This document shows, in pieces, positions 7,702 to 17,492 of a DNA stretch of 64,000 nt. The translations under genes were made by a program, and so were the position numbers. Position 1 is the stretch's first letter, and each line of letters opens with the position of its first letter. Source of the DNA: Flavobacterium terrae (GTDB lineage Bacteria; Bacteroidota; Bacteroidia; Flavobacteriales; Flavobacteriaceae); contig NZ_FQZI01000002.1 of assembly GCF_900142035.1 (NCBI RefSeq), forward strand, positions 372,001-436,000, given 5' to 3'. The notes under the pieces were generated by a model. That model did not search any database, had not been told where the DNA came from, and was given only the letters and a program-made list of their open reading frames with translations.

Positions 7702-8493
7702 TTATTCAGACCAATAAGTTAAATTAACGATAATTACTCCTTCAGAATTTTCTAAACTCTCTGACAAAGTAACATCACTAGAAGAAGTCCCACTCCAATA
7801 ACCATCATAAGAATCGAATCTATAAGTTCCTCCTGGTAAGTTTTCAAAACAATTCCCATCTTGATTCGTTGGATAAATATATTCACCAGTAGTTAAGTTT
7901 TGGGCCCAAAAACCATGTAAATCACTTCCTGAAACTGGATTCCCTTGGTAATCTGCAGTTTGTACGCAAACATTAAATAACTTAATTGTTTGTTTTAAAG
8001 ACTGGATCGCATTAATAACCTCAACTGCTTTATTATCTTGAGCATTTAGCACATTCGTTACTTGTGACAAATAGTTAAGTGTTGCATTATTGTTATTATT
8101 ACTCAATGCTTCTTCAATTTGATATGTAAGACCAATCAATTCATCATTCAAATTAATTAAATCAGCTGTCAAAGTATTGATCGCTTGTGTTGTAAAAGAA
8201 ATAACAGAAACATCCTTAGCTTCGTTTACAAAATAATCCGTATCATCAACATTGTTTTGTACTGTATTTACTTGTTCAAACATTTTATTATTAAACAATA
8301 CAGCATTTGGATTACCAATTATCACAATTTCTTTAGTCAATTGATTTACTGCATTTTTAGCAGCAATCACGCCATCTCTAATATTTCCTTCTGATTGGAT
8401 TGCAGAATTTAAATGCTGTTGAGCATTTTGAGCATTGGCTTGACCAAAAGCTAAAATTGTCATTACAATGACTGAGAAAATAATTTTCTTCAT
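7702..8493 (-). CDS. Exported uncharacterised protein: helical bundle plus small C-terminal beta domain
   Basis: A 263-residue protein with a clear signal peptide (MKKIIFSVIVMTILAFGQANA). Residues 25-165 are Asn/Gln-rich heptad-like helices (SAIQSEGNIRDGVIAAKNAV...). Residues about 170-263 look like a compact beta domain with aromatic turns (LHGFWAQNLTTGEY, YRFDSYDGYWSG) and a carboxypeptidase-regulatory-like turn (CFENLPGGTYRF). No known family is recognised and no T9SS sorting domain is present. A TAAATTTG -7 box lies on the - strand at 8518-8525. Probably periplasmic or surface associated. Confidence 0.75.
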   Translation of the reverse strand: MKKIIFSVIVMTILAFGQANAQNAQQHLNSAIQSEGNIRDGVIAAKNAVNQLTKEIVIIGNPNAVLFNNKMFEQVNTVQNNVDDTDYFVNEAKDVSVISFTTQAINTLTADLINLNDELIGLTYQIEEALSNNNNNATLNYLSQVTNVLNAQDNKAVEVINAIQSLKQTIKLFNVCVQTADYQGNPVSGSDLHGFWAQNLTTGEYIYPTNQDGNCFENLPGGTYRFDSYDGYWSGTSSSDVTLSESLENSEGVIIVNLTYWSE

Positions 8494-8699
8494 AATTAAA
8501 AAGTATTAAAATTCTTACAAATTTAAAAATTATTGTTAGAATCACTCTTAATTTATAGTTATGAATACATGAAATAATAATTACATCAAAAACTCAACCC
8601 TGTTAACTCCTTATATCTGGTGTTAATAAAATCTCTAATATTAAAAGTCAAAAAAATCATAAATATCTACCCATAACTTAATAATATTCATTCTTTACG

Positions 8700-8707
8700 T
8701 ATCTTTG
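8700..8707 (+). promoter_or_regulatory. lipA -7 promoter box
   Basis: TATCTTTG, an exact TAnnTTTG. It contains the TTG triplet at 8705 that would extend the lipA frame, so that TTG cannot be the start; ATG 8726 lies about 18 nt downstream. Confidence 0.7.
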
Positions 8708-8725
8708 CTAGGCAAAAATGGTTTT

Positions 8726-9598
8726 ATGGAAACGGCAACAACTTCAAATATATTACCAGTAGGAAAACCAAAATGGTTAAAAGTAAAACTTCCTATTGGA
8801 GAGAAATACACAGAACTTAGAGGATTAGTAGATAAATACAAATTAAACACAATTTGTACCTCAGGAAGTTGTCCTAACATGGGAGAATGTTGGGGAGAAG
8901 GTACAGCTACATTTATGATTTTAGGTAATATTTGTACTCGATCATGTGGTTTTTGTGGCGTTAAAACTGGAAGACCTGAAGATGTAGAATGGGATGAACC
9001 AGAAAAAGTAGCACGATCAATTAAAATCATGAAAATCAAACACGCTGTTATTACAAGTGTAGATCGTGATGATTTAAAAGATATGGGATCAATTATTTGG
9101 GCAGAAACTGTAAAAGCAATCCGAAGAATGAATCCTGAAACTACTTTAGAAACATTAATTCCTGATTTTCAAGGAGTAGAAAGAATCATTGACCGTATAG
9201 TAGAAGTTAGTCCAGAAGTTGTTTCACACAATATGGAAACGGTACGCAGACTAACTAGAGAAGTACGTATTCAAGCAAAATATGATCGTAGCTTAGCAGT
9301 TTTAAAATACCTAAAAGAAAAAGGTATTAGAAGAACAAAATCAGGCATCATGTTAGGTCTGGGTGAAACCGAAGAGGAAGTAATTCAAACGATGAAAGAT
9401 TTACGTGAAGCTAATGTTGACATTGTTACCATAGGTCAATATCTTCAACCAAGTAAAAAACACTTACCTGTAAAAGAATATATTACTCCAGAACAATTTG
9501 CAAAATACGAGCAAATAGGAAAAGAATTAGGTTTTCGCCATGTAGAAAGCGGAGCTTTAGTTCGCTCTTCTTACCATGCTCAAAAACATATTCTTTAA
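8726..9598 (+). CDS. lipA: Lipoyl synthase
   Basis: A radical-SAM enzyme that inserts two sulfurs into octanoyl groups on lipoyl domains of 2-oxoacid dehydrogenases and the glycine cleavage H protein. Both iron-sulfur motifs are complete: the auxiliary cluster Cys44-X4-Cys49-X5-Cys55 and the SAM cluster Cys70-X3-Cys74-X2-Cys77 (CTRSCGFC), plus the C-terminal RSSYHA serine motif. The length of 290 residues is normal. The ATG start is set by the -7 box just upstream. It lies 24 bp before GAPDH, probably on one transcript. Confidence 0.97.
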   Translation: METATTSNILPVGKPKWLKVKLPIGEKYTELRGLVDKYKLNTICTSGSCPNMGECWGEGTATFMILGNICTRSCGFCGVKTGRPEDVEWDEPEKVARSIKIMKIKHAVITSVDRDDLKDMGSIIWAETVKAIRRMNPETTLETLIPDFQGVERIIDRIVEVSPEVVSHNMETVRRLTREVRIQAKYDRSLAVLKYLKEKGIRRTKSGIMLGLGETEEEVIQTMKDLREANVDIVTIGQYLQPSKKHLPVKEYITPEQFAKYEQIGKELGFRHVESGALVRSSYHAQKHIL

Positions 9599-9622
9599 TT
9601 CCTTTACGAGCTTAACAAAGTA

Positions 9623-10627
9623 ATGAGTCAAAAAACCAGAATTGCAATAAACGGATTTGGAAGAATTGGTAGAAATTTATTCCGCTTACTTTTAAACCAT
9701 CCTACAATTGAAGTAATAGCTATCAATGATATTGCAGACAATAAAACGATGGCGCATTTACTCAAATATGATAGCATTCACGGAATTCTTCCAAATGAAA
9801 TTAGTTATAATGACAATTCAATTCTAGTAGACAATAAAAGCTTTCTTTTTTTTCATGAAAGGGAAATTTCAAAACTAAACTGGAAAGATTTATCCATTGA
9901 TTTTGTTGTAGAAGCCACTGGAAAGTTTTTAAAATATCAATTAGCAGAAGAACATCTTAAGTCTGGAGCAAAAAAAGTAATTTTATCTGCACCACCAGAA
10001 GATGATTCTGTAAAAACAGTTGTTTTAGGAGTAAATGAGCATATTTTAGATGGAGATGAACTAATTGTTTCTAACGCAAGTTGCACTACAAACAATGCTG
10101 CTCCAATGATAAAAGTGATTCAAGAGCTTTGTGGCATCGAACAAGCATACATTACAACTGTTCACTCCTACACTACCGATCAAAGTTTACACGACCAACC
10201 TCATAAAGATTTAAGAAGAGCAAGAGGAGCTGCACAATCAATAGTACCTACAACTACTGGAGCTGCAAAAGCACTAAATAAAATTTTTCCTGAATTAAAT
10301 AATAAAATGGGGGGCTGCGGAATAAGAGTCCCAGTTCCTGATGGCTCACTTACTGACATTACTTTTAATGTCACAAAAGAGGTTTCTATTGAAGAAATTA
10401 ACCTAGCCTTCAAGAAAGCTTCTGAAACAAATTTAAAAGGAATTTTAGACTATACAGAAGACCCAATTGTATCTGTAGATATACTAGGAAACAAGCATTC
10501 TTGTCTGTTCGATTCACAACTAACTTCAGTTATTGACAAAATGGTAAAAGTGGTGGGTTGGTACGATAATGAAATAGGTTATTCATCCCGAATTATTGAC
10601 TTAATAGCTCATATTGATAAAAAATAG
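9623..10627 (+). CDS. gap: Glyceraldehyde-3-phosphate dehydrogenase, type I
   Basis: A 334-residue NAD(P)-dependent glycolytic/gluconeogenic enzyme. It has a Rossmann GFGRIGR at 11-17, the catalytic cysteine Cys154 in SNASCTTN, the activating histidine in TTVHSYT and the substrate-binding C-terminus WYDNEIGYS. It follows lipA closely. Flavobacteria often carry more than one GAPDH; nothing here shows whether this copy is glycolytic or gluconeogenic. Confidence 0.96.
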   Translation: MSQKTRIAINGFGRIGRNLFRLLLNHPTIEVIAINDIADNKTMAHLLKYDSIHGILPNEISYNDNSILVDNKSFLFFHEREISKLNWKDLSIDFVVEATGKFLKYQLAEEHLKSGAKKVILSAPPEDDSVKTVVLGVNEHILDGDELIVSNASCTTNNAAPMIKVIQELCGIEQAYITTVHSYTTDQSLHDQPHKDLRRARGAAQSIVPTTTGAAKALNKIFPELNNKMGGCGIRVPVPDGSLTDITFNVTKEVSIEEINLAFKKASETNLKGILDYTEDPIVSVDILGNKHSCLFDSQLTSVIDKMVKVVGWYDNEIGYSSRIIDLIAHIDKK

Positions 10628-10663
10628 TTATATTTAGGGAGTTTTTTTGAAACCTCTAATGAT

Positions 10664-12862
10664 TTGAAACAGCTTTTAGTTTTTTTCTTTTTATTTTTTC
10701 AATTTTTAGGATTTACACAGGAGACAACTGTTAAATCTTCAAAGATAGACAGCTCTTTTTTTTATATCTCTGAAGCCAATATTTACAAAAAAGAAAGAAT
10801 ATTTGACAAAGCTTTAGAATACGCTAACAAAGCAATTGTTTACTCTGATAAAAAACGCAATAATTTCTCATTAGCTAATGGTTACCAAACTTTAGGAATT
10901 ATTTTTTATGATTTCAAAAAGTATGATTTAGCTATTGAAAAACTATTGAGATCGGTAGCAATTTATAATTCTTTAGAACCTACATCTGAACTAGCTCTTT
11001 CTTACTACAACTTAGGAATGTGCTTTATGAATAAGGCAAATTATTCAAGAGCAGAATCATATTTTGATAAATCAACTGCCATTTATCAAAGTTTAGACTT
11101 ATCTAATGCTAAAAACATGGTTCAGCTTCAAAAAGCACTTTTATATCTTGAGAAAAAAGAAGATGCTATTGCTGAAAAAACTTTTGAAGAACTCACTAGA
11201 CTTCCAAAGGATAAAAATATCTTTGAAATGCAATCTGAAGCATTTTATCAATTAGGAAACCTAAAAGCTAAACAAGACATTAATAATTTAGCACTAAATT
11301 ATCTTACAAGAGGATATGAAATAAGTGTTAATGATAAAAATCTTGAACAACAATTAAAATTTTGCAAATACCTAAGTGAGATTTATGAGAAAATTGGAGA
11401 CTCTAAAAATTCTTTAATTTACTTAAAAACCTACACAAAACTTAAAGATTCTATACAATCTATTTCAAGAAGTAAAGAGCAAAATTTTGTTTCAGAAAGA
11501 GCTAAGGTAAATGACATTATGAAGTCAATGGAAAAGCTCGACAAAGAAAATAAAGAAAAAGAAAAAGAAGGAAAGTTCTCTAAACTAATCAACATTTTAA
11601 GTATCGCGCTAATCACAATTTTATCATTGTTGAGTCTATCTTTATACAAAAACAACATCATTAGAAATAAATCAAACGAACTACTTCGAGATAAAAACAA
11701 TGAATTAGAAATTGCTAAAGAGAGAATGGAAAAAGCCTCAAAAGCAAGAGCTGAATTCCTTTCTACAGTAAGTCATGAACTTAGAACACCTCTTAATGCA
11801 ATAAATGGTATTTCTCATATTTTACTTGAAGATAAGCCAAAAGCCAGTCAAATAGAGTACCTAAAATCATTAAAATTTTCAGGCAACTATTTACTTACTT
11901 ATATTAACGAAATACTTGAAATTAATAGGATAGAATCTAACAATATTGAAATTGAACAAATCAATTTTAATTTTAAAGAACTTCTTCACAACATTCAAAA
12001 TTCATTGAAAGAACAAGCAAGTCAAAACAACAATGAATTTAAACTCGAAATTGCTAAAGAAGTCCCAGAAAACCTGATTGGAGATCCCACAAAACTATCT
12101 CAGATTTTCATCAATCTAATCAACAATGCTCTAAAATTCACTCACAATGGAACGATAACAGTAAAAGCTTATGTTATTCATAAAAGTGAGGACGATTGTA
12201 GCTTAAAATTTGAAGTTGCTGATACTGGTATTGGAATCCCTAAAGACAAACAAGAAAGTATTTTTGAAAGTTTTTCACAAGGGTCTGTAGAGATTAATAG
12301 AAAATATGGAGGAACTGGTCTTGGATTAACTATTGTTAGAAGGTTAGTTTCATTGATGGGTGGAAAAATAGCTGTAGAAAGTGAAGTAAATAAAGGTTCC
12401 ACATTTTTATTTTCTCTAGACTTTAAAATAGGAGAAGAAACAGTTCCTGTTAACACCAACTTAGTTTTAGACGATACAATATTTATAAATAAAAGAGTTC
12501 TTTTAGTAGAAGACAACAAAATCAATCAAATGATTACTAAAAAAATTCTAGAGAAAAAACGCATGCTTTGTGAGCTTTGTGAAACTGGAGAAGATGCAAT
12601 TCTTAAATTGAAAGAGAATAAGTATGATTTAGTATTAATGGATGTCCATTTGCCAGGAATAAATGGTACAATTGCTACTGAAGAAATCAGAAAATTTGAC
12701 ACTAAAACTCCTATTATTGCGCTAACTGCTATTTCATTAGATGAAAATAGAGATATGTTAATGTCTTTTGGGATGAATGATGTAATCACTAAACCATTTA
12801 ATCCCGATAACCTTTACAAGGTTATCGAGACAAATTTATTGATTGAGACTAATATTGCGTAA
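10664..12862 (+). CDS. TPR-containing hybrid sensor histidine kinase / response regulator
   Basis: A 732-residue protein. TTG 10664 is the only start that keeps the signal-like segment KQLLVFFFLFFQFLGFTQ, since no in-frame ATG lies before it. TPR repeats fill about 30-270, then a coiled coil, one transmembrane helix near 305-325, a HisKA domain with His371 in SHELRTP, an HATPase (N-box LINNALKF, DTGIGIP, GGTGLGL) and a C-terminal receiver with phospho-acceptor Asp660 in LMDVHLPG and TKPF near the end. No output regulator or HPt gene is adjacent, so the partner is unknown. The TPRs are probably periplasmic and sense protein or peptide signals. Confidence 0.93.
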   Translation: MKQLLVFFFLFFQFLGFTQETTVKSSKIDSSFFYISEANIYKKERIFDKALEYANKAIVYSDKKRNNFSLANGYQTLGIIFYDFKKYDLAIEKLLRSVAIYNSLEPTSELALSYYNLGMCFMNKANYSRAESYFDKSTAIYQSLDLSNAKNMVQLQKALLYLEKKEDAIAEKTFEELTRLPKDKNIFEMQSEAFYQLGNLKAKQDINNLALNYLTRGYEISVNDKNLEQQLKFCKYLSEIYEKIGDSKNSLIYLKTYTKLKDSIQSISRSKEQNFVSERAKVNDIMKSMEKLDKENKEKEKEGKFSKLINILSIALITILSLLSLSLYKNNIIRNKSNELLRDKNNELEIAKERMEKASKARAEFLSTVSHELRTPLNAINGISHILLEDKPKASQIEYLKSLKFSGNYLLTYINEILEINRIESNNIEIEQINFNFKELLHNIQNSLKEQASQNNNEFKLEIAKEVPENLIGDPTKLSQIFINLINNALKFTHNGTITVKAYVIHKSEDDCSLKFEVADTGIGIPKDKQESIFESFSQGSVEINRKYGGTGLGLTIVRRLVSLMGGKIAVESEVNKGSTFLFSLDFKIGEETVPVNTNLVLDDTIFINKRVLLVEDNKINQMITKKILEKKRMLCELCETGEDAILKLKENKYDLVLMDVHLPGINGTIATEEIRKFDTKTPIIALTAISLDENRDMLMSFGMNDVITKPFNPDNLYKVIETNLLIETNIA

Positions 12863-13661
12863 TTAGTTCTTTTATAAGTTTACGAACATTAGGTTCAGCT
12901 TCTCTCGCTGCTTCCAGAACCTCTTCGTGTGAAATAGTATCAATACTTTCTTCATTACCCATATCAGTAATTACAGAAATTCCAAAAGTTTCAAGCTCCA
13001 TATGACGAGCAACTATAACTTCAGGAACTGTAGACATTCCTACACAATCACCACCTAGAAGTCGTACCATTCTATATTCTGCTAAAGTCTCAAAAGTTGG
13101 CCCTTGAATTCCTAAATAAACACCATCTTCAACTGTGATATCTAATTCAGATGCAATCTCTTTGGCTTTTGCCATCATTTTTCGGCTGTAAGGCTCACTC
13201 ATATTGACAAATCTTGGACCAAAACGCAAATCGTTTTTACCTCTTAATGGATGATCTGGCATAAAATTAATATGATCCTTAATAATTACAATTGAGCCTA
13301 CTTTGTAGTTTTGATTTACTCCTCCAGAAGCATTTGAAACCATTAATTTTTCAACTCCAAGATGTTTCATTACTCTCACTGGGAAAGTAACTTCTTTCAT
13401 AGTGTATCCTTCATAATAGTGAAAACGTCCTTGCATCGCAACAACATTTTTACCATTCACAGTCCCAAAAACCAATGCCCCTTTATGTCCATCGACGGTC
13501 GAGACAGGAAAATTAGGAATTTCATTATATGGCAATATAAATTCAATTTCCATGTCATCAGTAAATCCACCAAGACCCGAACCTAAAATAACACCATACT
13601 CTGGAGAGAAACTTGTTCTATTTTGAATGTAATCAACTGTTTCTTGTACTTGCTCCCACAT
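12849..13661 (-). CDS. Purine nucleoside phosphorylase (trimeric type)
   Basis: A 270-residue cytosolic enzyme that cleaves purine nucleosides to base and ribose-1-phosphate for salvage. Family motifs are GVILGSGLGGF with the phosphate-binding loop, GRFHYYEGY, SNASGGVN and a purine-site segment near YLGIQGPTFETLAEYR. The 3' end converges with and overlaps the histidine kinase by 14 bp. The start lies inside the lpxK end (29-bp overlap), so the two are coupled. Confidence 0.95.
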   Translation of the reverse strand: MWEQVQETVDYIQNRTSFSPEYGVILGSGLGGFTDDMEIEFILPYNEIPNFPVSTVDGHKGALVFGTVNGKNVVAMQGRFHYYEGYTMKEVTFPVRVMKHLGVEKLMVSNASGGVNQNYKVGSIVIIKDHINFMPDHPLRGKNDLRFGPRFVNMSEPYSRKMMAKAKEIASELDITVEDGVYLGIQGPTFETLAEYRMVRLLGGDCVGMSTVPEVIVARHMELETFGISVITDMGNEESIDTISHEEVLEAAREAEPNVRKLIKELITQY

Positions 13662-14664
13662 ACTCTAAAATCTTTTTATCAAATTCATTACTACTAGTTA
13701 CAAACGAAGACTTAATGGGTAAATAATACAATTGACTTATTGGTAATTTGCCTTTCAATCTCACAAAATCCTTCTCGGTTGTAACGATTTTTCTTCCATT
13801 TGCTGTTTCAAGAATCTCCTTGATATCTTTTTCGTAAAAATTATGATGATCCGGAAATACCATAGCTGATTTTTTGACAGCCTGCAAATATGCAAAAAAA
13901 GGTTCGGGTTTTGCAATCCCCGAAACAACTATTTTATCAACAACTTGAAATTCTTTTAAACTTATTTTTTCATTTTCAGAATAAACATATTCTTCATAAT
14001 CTATATAACTAAAGAAAACTGGAATATCTTTTTCCAAATAACTTCTTATTTTACTTTTAATTTCTTCTTGTTTGTCTGATGATATGTTAGTTGGGCATTT
14101 AGTAACCACAATAACATCTGCCCTATTAACACCTGATCTCACTTCTCTCAAATTGCCAGTGGGAAGCATAAAATCCTTATAAAATAAATCATCAAAAGCA
14201 GTAAGCATGATGTAAAAACCTGCTCTAACTTTTCTATGCTGAAATGCATCATCTAACAAAATAATATCAGGCTTTTGACTTTGGGATAACAACTGTTCAA
14301 TTCCATTTACACGATTAGCATCAACAGCCACTTTTATTTGAGGAAATTTTTGAAAAAACTGAAACGGTTCATCTCCAAGTATTTCACTAGTCGCATTAGA
14401 GTCCCCTAAAACAAATCCTTTAGATTTGCGCTTATATCCACGACTTAAAGTTGCTACATTATATTTATCAGAAAGTAATCTAATTAAATATTCAATTTGA
14501 GGGGTTTTCCCTGTTCCTCCCACACTCAAATTTCCCACCGCTATCACTGGCAAAGAAAATGCTTGTGATTTTAAAATTCCTGTATCAAACAAAAAATTCC
14601 TGATACTGGTAATCCAACCATAAAGTATAGCAAAAGGGAAAAGTATTTTACGTAACAAATTCAT
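13633..14664 (-). CDS. lpxK: Tetraacyldisaccharide 4'-kinase
   Basis: A 343-residue inner-membrane kinase that phosphorylates the lipid A disaccharide at position 4' in the Raetz pathway. An N-terminal hydrophobic anchor (1-25) is followed by a Walker A GNLSVGGTGKT at 45-54, with DDAFQHR and a C-terminal VTTEKDFVRL. It is first in a two-gene transcript with the purine phosphorylase, divergent from the Nif3-like gene. Confidence 0.96.
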   Translation of the reverse strand: MNLLRKILFPFAILYGWITSIRNFLFDTGILKSQAFSLPVIAVGNLSVGGTGKTPQIEYLIRLLSDKYNVATLSRGYKRKSKGFVLGDSNATSEILGDEPFQFFQKFPQIKVAVDANRVNGIEQLLSQSQKPDIILLDDAFQHRKVRAGFYIMLTAFDDLFYKDFMLPTGNLREVRSGVNRADVIVVTKCPTNISSDKQEEIKSKIRSYLEKDIPVFFSYIDYEEYVYSENEKISLKEFQVVDKIVVSGIAKPEPFFAYLQAVKKSAMVFPDHHNFYEKDIKEILETANGRKIVTTEKDFVRLKGKLPISQLYYLPIKSSFVTSSNEFDKKILEYVGASTRNS

Positions 14665-14713
14665 ACTACGAATGTAGCTATTTTTTTATTTTTAAGTTGA
14701 CATCTTTATTCGT

Positions 14714-14721
14714 TAAATTTG
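14714..14721 (+). promoter_or_regulatory. -7 promoter box of the Nif3-like gene
   Basis: TAAATTTG, exact TAnnTTTG, 20 nt before ATG 14742. It rules out the in-frame TTG at 14697 as start. Confidence 0.6.
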
Positions 14722-14741
14722 TTTATTCGAAACATTTCAAA

Positions 14742-15836
14742 ATGAAAATCAAAGAAATAATTTCTGTTCTTGAAGAGATGGCTCCTCTAGCGTATGCCGA
14801 AGATTTTGACAACGTAGGACTACTTGTTGGGAACAATGAAGATGAGGCTACTGGCGCATTAATCTGTCACGATGCTTTAGAATCTGTTATTGATGAAGCT
14901 ATTGAAAAAAAATGCAATCTTGTCGTTTGCTTTCACCCAATTCTATTTTCAGGCATAAAAAAAATTACTGGTAAAAATTATGTCGAAAGATCTATTCTTA
15001 AAGCCATAAAAAATGATATTGCTATTTTTGCAGTTCATACCGCTTTGGATAATCACCAAGAGGGAGTAAACAAAATATTTTGCAATGCATTAGGTTTACA
15101 AAACACCAAAATATTAGTTCCTAAACAAAACTTTATCCAGAAACTAGTTACTTATACTATTCCCGATAACGCCGAAGAGGTTCGAAATGCTTTATTTAAT
15201 GCTGGAGCTGGAAGAATTGGAAATTATGAAGATTGCAGTTTCAATTCGAAAGGAATAGGAACCTATATGGGTAATGAAAATAGCAATCCAGAAATAGGTG
15301 AACGTTTTGAATTTGTTCAAGGAGAAGAAATTAAAATCGAAGTAACTTTTGAAAAACATCTTCAAAGCAAAATTCTAAAAGCTTTACTTACTAGTCATGT
15401 TTATGAAGAAGTAGCTTATGAGATTTATGATATTCAAAACACTCATCAAAATATTGGATTAGGAATGATAGGTGAATTATCATCAGAAATGAATGAAATT
15501 GAGTTTTTAAAAATGGTGAAAGAAAAAATGGAATGTGGAGTAATTAGACACACCAATTTTTTAAACAAACCTATAAAAAAGGTAGCCGTTTTAGGAGGCT
15601 CAGGAAGCTTTGCAATTAATAACGCAATTCAAGTTGGGGCTGACGCTTATCTCACAGCTGATTTAAAATACCACAACTTTTATGAGGCAGAAAATAAAAT
15701 TTTATTGGCTGATATTGGACATTTTGAAAGTGAGCGATACATAAAAAATCATATAGTTGATTATCTTATGAAAAAAATTCCTAATTTTGCATTCGTTTTA
15801 TCACAAATAAATACAAACCCAGTTAAGTACATATAA
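14742..15836 (+). CDS. Nif3-like dinuclear metal centre protein (GTP cyclohydrolase I type 2 / NIF3 family)
   Basis: A 364-residue cytosolic protein of the hexameric NIF3 family. It has metal-ligand histidines in CFHPILF and AVHTALDNH, and in the C-terminal IGHFESER segment. A large inserted middle domain (about 120-240) is typical of the long bacterial form. Biochemical role is unsettled in the family. It lies 3 bp before the next gene, and the two are commonly neighbours in Bacteroidota. Confidence 0.92.
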   Translation: MKIKEIISVLEEMAPLAYAEDFDNVGLLVGNNEDEATGALICHDALESVIDEAIEKKCNLVVCFHPILFSGIKKITGKNYVERSILKAIKNDIAIFAVHTALDNHQEGVNKIFCNALGLQNTKILVPKQNFIQKLVTYTIPDNAEEVRNALFNAGAGRIGNYEDCSFNSKGIGTYMGNENSNPEIGERFEFVQGEEIKIEVTFEKHLQSKILKALLTSHVYEEVAYEIYDIQNTHQNIGLGMIGELSSEMNEIEFLKMVKEKMECGVIRHTNFLNKPIKKVAVLGGSGSFAINNAIQVGADAYLTADLKYHNFYEAENKILLADIGHFESERYIKNHIVDYLMKKIPNFAFVLSQINTNPVKYI

Positions 15837-15839
15837 ACT

Positions 15840-16616
15840 ATGGCAGCAAAAGAATTGAACGTTGAAGAAAAGTTAAGAGCGTTGTATGATTTACAATTAA
15901 TAGATTCAAGAATCGACGAAATAAGAAACGTAAGAGGAGAATTACCTCTTGAGGTGGAAGATTTAGAAGATGAAGTTGCAGGTTTAAGCACTCGTTTAGA
16001 CAAATTTAAAAGTGATTTAGAAAGCATCGAAGATCAAATCAAAGCTAAAAAAGTTAGCATTGAAGAGCATAAAGAAGCTATCAAAAAATATACTTCTCAA
16101 CAAAAAGAGGTTCGTAACAATCGTGAATTCAATTCATTATCTAAAGAAATTGAATTTCAAGAATTAGAAATCCAGTTAGCTGAAAAACACATCCGTGAAA
16201 TGAAAGCTTCTATTGAGCATAAAAAAGAAGTAATTGCTCAATCTAAAGAAAAATTAGAAGCTAAATCTACTCACTTAAAGCATAAAAAATCAGAATTAGA
16301 CGCAATAATGTCTGAAACTGAAAAAGAAGAAAAATTCTTAACAGAAAAATCTGCAGAATACCAAGCTCAAATCGAAGATCGCTTATTAAGCGCTTACAAC
16401 CGTATTCGTGGTAGCGTAAGAAACGGTTTAGCTATTGTTTCTATTGAACGTGGAGCTTCAGCTGGTTCATTCTTTACAATACCGCCACAAACTCAAATGG
16501 AAATTGCTTCTCGTAAAAAAATCATTACTGATGAGCACAGTGGAAGAATTCTTGTTGACAATGCTTTAGCTCAAGAAGAAAGAGAAAAAATGGAGCAATT
16601 ATTTGCAAAAATATAA
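15840..16616 (+). CDS. Coiled-coil protein of the DUF164 zinc-ribbon family, with zinc cysteines lost
   Basis: A 258-residue protein. Residues about 8-190 are a long antiparallel coiled coil, followed by the ribbon region usually carrying two CxxC pairs. Here the pairs read S207-A-G-S210 and D231-E-H-S234, so no zinc site can form, though the framing residues (SFFTIPPQ, SGRILVD) are conserved. Family members are thought to bind nucleic acid or ribosomes. The gene is intact and tightly linked to the Nif3-like gene (3 bp apart), a pairing that is itself characteristic. Confidence 0.9.
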   Translation: MAAKELNVEEKLRALYDLQLIDSRIDEIRNVRGELPLEVEDLEDEVAGLSTRLDKFKSDLESIEDQIKAKKVSIEEHKEAIKKYTSQQKEVRNNREFNSLSKEIEFQELEIQLAEKHIREMKASIEHKKEVIAQSKEKLEAKSTHLKHKKSELDAIMSETEKEEKFLTEKSAEYQAQIEDRLLSAYNRIRGSVRNGLAIVSIERGASAGSFFTIPPQTQMEIASRKKIITDEHSGRILVDNALAQEEREKMEQLFAKI

Positions 16617-16623
16617 TTAATTT

Positions 16624-16649
16624 AAAGCCTCTATTAAGAGGCTTTTTTT
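16624..16649 (+). terminator. Terminator abutting the next start codon
   Basis: An AAAGCCTC/GAGGCTTT stem with a 6-nt loop and T tract. The T tract ends directly at ATG 16650, leaving no separate leader for the hydrolase. Confidence 0.8.
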
Positions 16650-17492
16650 ATGAAAAAAATTATCTACTTCTTATTTACTAAATCATTGGGTTTATATATA
16701 AATCTAATTAGTTTTTTGTTTCCAAAAAAAGCAAATGAACTTACTTATGAATATTTTAGTCAACCCAGAGAAGGAAAATTAGATAAAGAAAAGCTTCCTA
16801 AATTCTTAAACGAAACATACACAGAAAATATTGAAGTAGATAATCACGAGTTTCCAGTGTATTTATGGAAAGGTAATTCTACTAAAATTTTATTAATCCA
16901 TGGTTGGGAAAGTAATGCCTCTCGATGGGAGAATTTCTTACCCTATTTAAAAAAATCGGGATCAACAGTAATTGCAATTGATGCCCCAGCACATGGATTA
17001 GCAAGTGGAAAAGAATTTAGCATCCCTCAGTACGCCGAGTTTATTCATAAAACTGTCGAAAAGTACAATCCTCAATACTTAATTGGACATTCTATAGGCG
17101 GCAAAACTTGTTTGTATTACAAACATCTTTATCCTAATGATAATATAGAAAAAATGGTAGTTCTAGGCGCTCCTAGTGATTTTAATATACTAATACGAAA
17201 CTATGTAAATATTTTGAGCTTAAACTCAAAACTTGCTTCAAATTTAGAAAAGAACTACATTGAGAAATTCAAACAAAAGCTCGAAGATTTCTCAAGCAGA
17301 AAATTTGTTTCAAACTTAAAAATAAAAGGACTTATTGCCCACGATAAAGACGACACTGTAGTCTCAATTGACGAAGGAAAAAAGATTGCGGAAGCTTGGA
17401 AAAACGCCACATTCATTGAAACAAAAGGACTAGGTCATAGTATGCATGACGATCTTTTGTATCAAAATATTTACCGATTTTTATTTGAATAA
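16650..17492 (+). CDS. Alpha/beta hydrolase
   Basis: A 280-residue protein with an N-terminal hydrophobic stretch (8-25) that may anchor it in the membrane. The alpha/beta hydrolase core has oxyanion-hole HGWESNASRW, nucleophile elbow GHSIGG, an acid in AHDKDDTVV and the catalytic His in LGHSMHDD. Substrate unknown. Start ATG 16650 directly follows the upstream terminator's T tract, so expression depends on read-through or on a transcript starting within or near that hairpin. Confidence 0.88.
   Translation: MKKIIYFLFTKSLGLYINLISFLFPKKANELTYEYFSQPREGKLDKEKLPKFLNETYTENIEVDNHEFPVYLWKGNSTKILLIHGWESNASRWENFLPYLKKSGSTVIAIDAPAHGLASGKEFSIPQYAEFIHKTVEKYNPQYLIGHSIGGKTCLYYKHLYPNDNIEKMVVLGAPSDFNILIRNYVNILSLNSKLASNLEKNYIEKFKQKLEDFSSRKFVSNLKIKGLIAHDKDDTVVSIDEGKKIAEAWKNATFIETKGLGHSMHDDLLYQNIYRFLFE

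Noticed and set aside
8705..8725. TTG start of lipA
   Set aside because: The TTG is part of the -7 box TATCTTTG; ATG 8726 is downstream of the start point.
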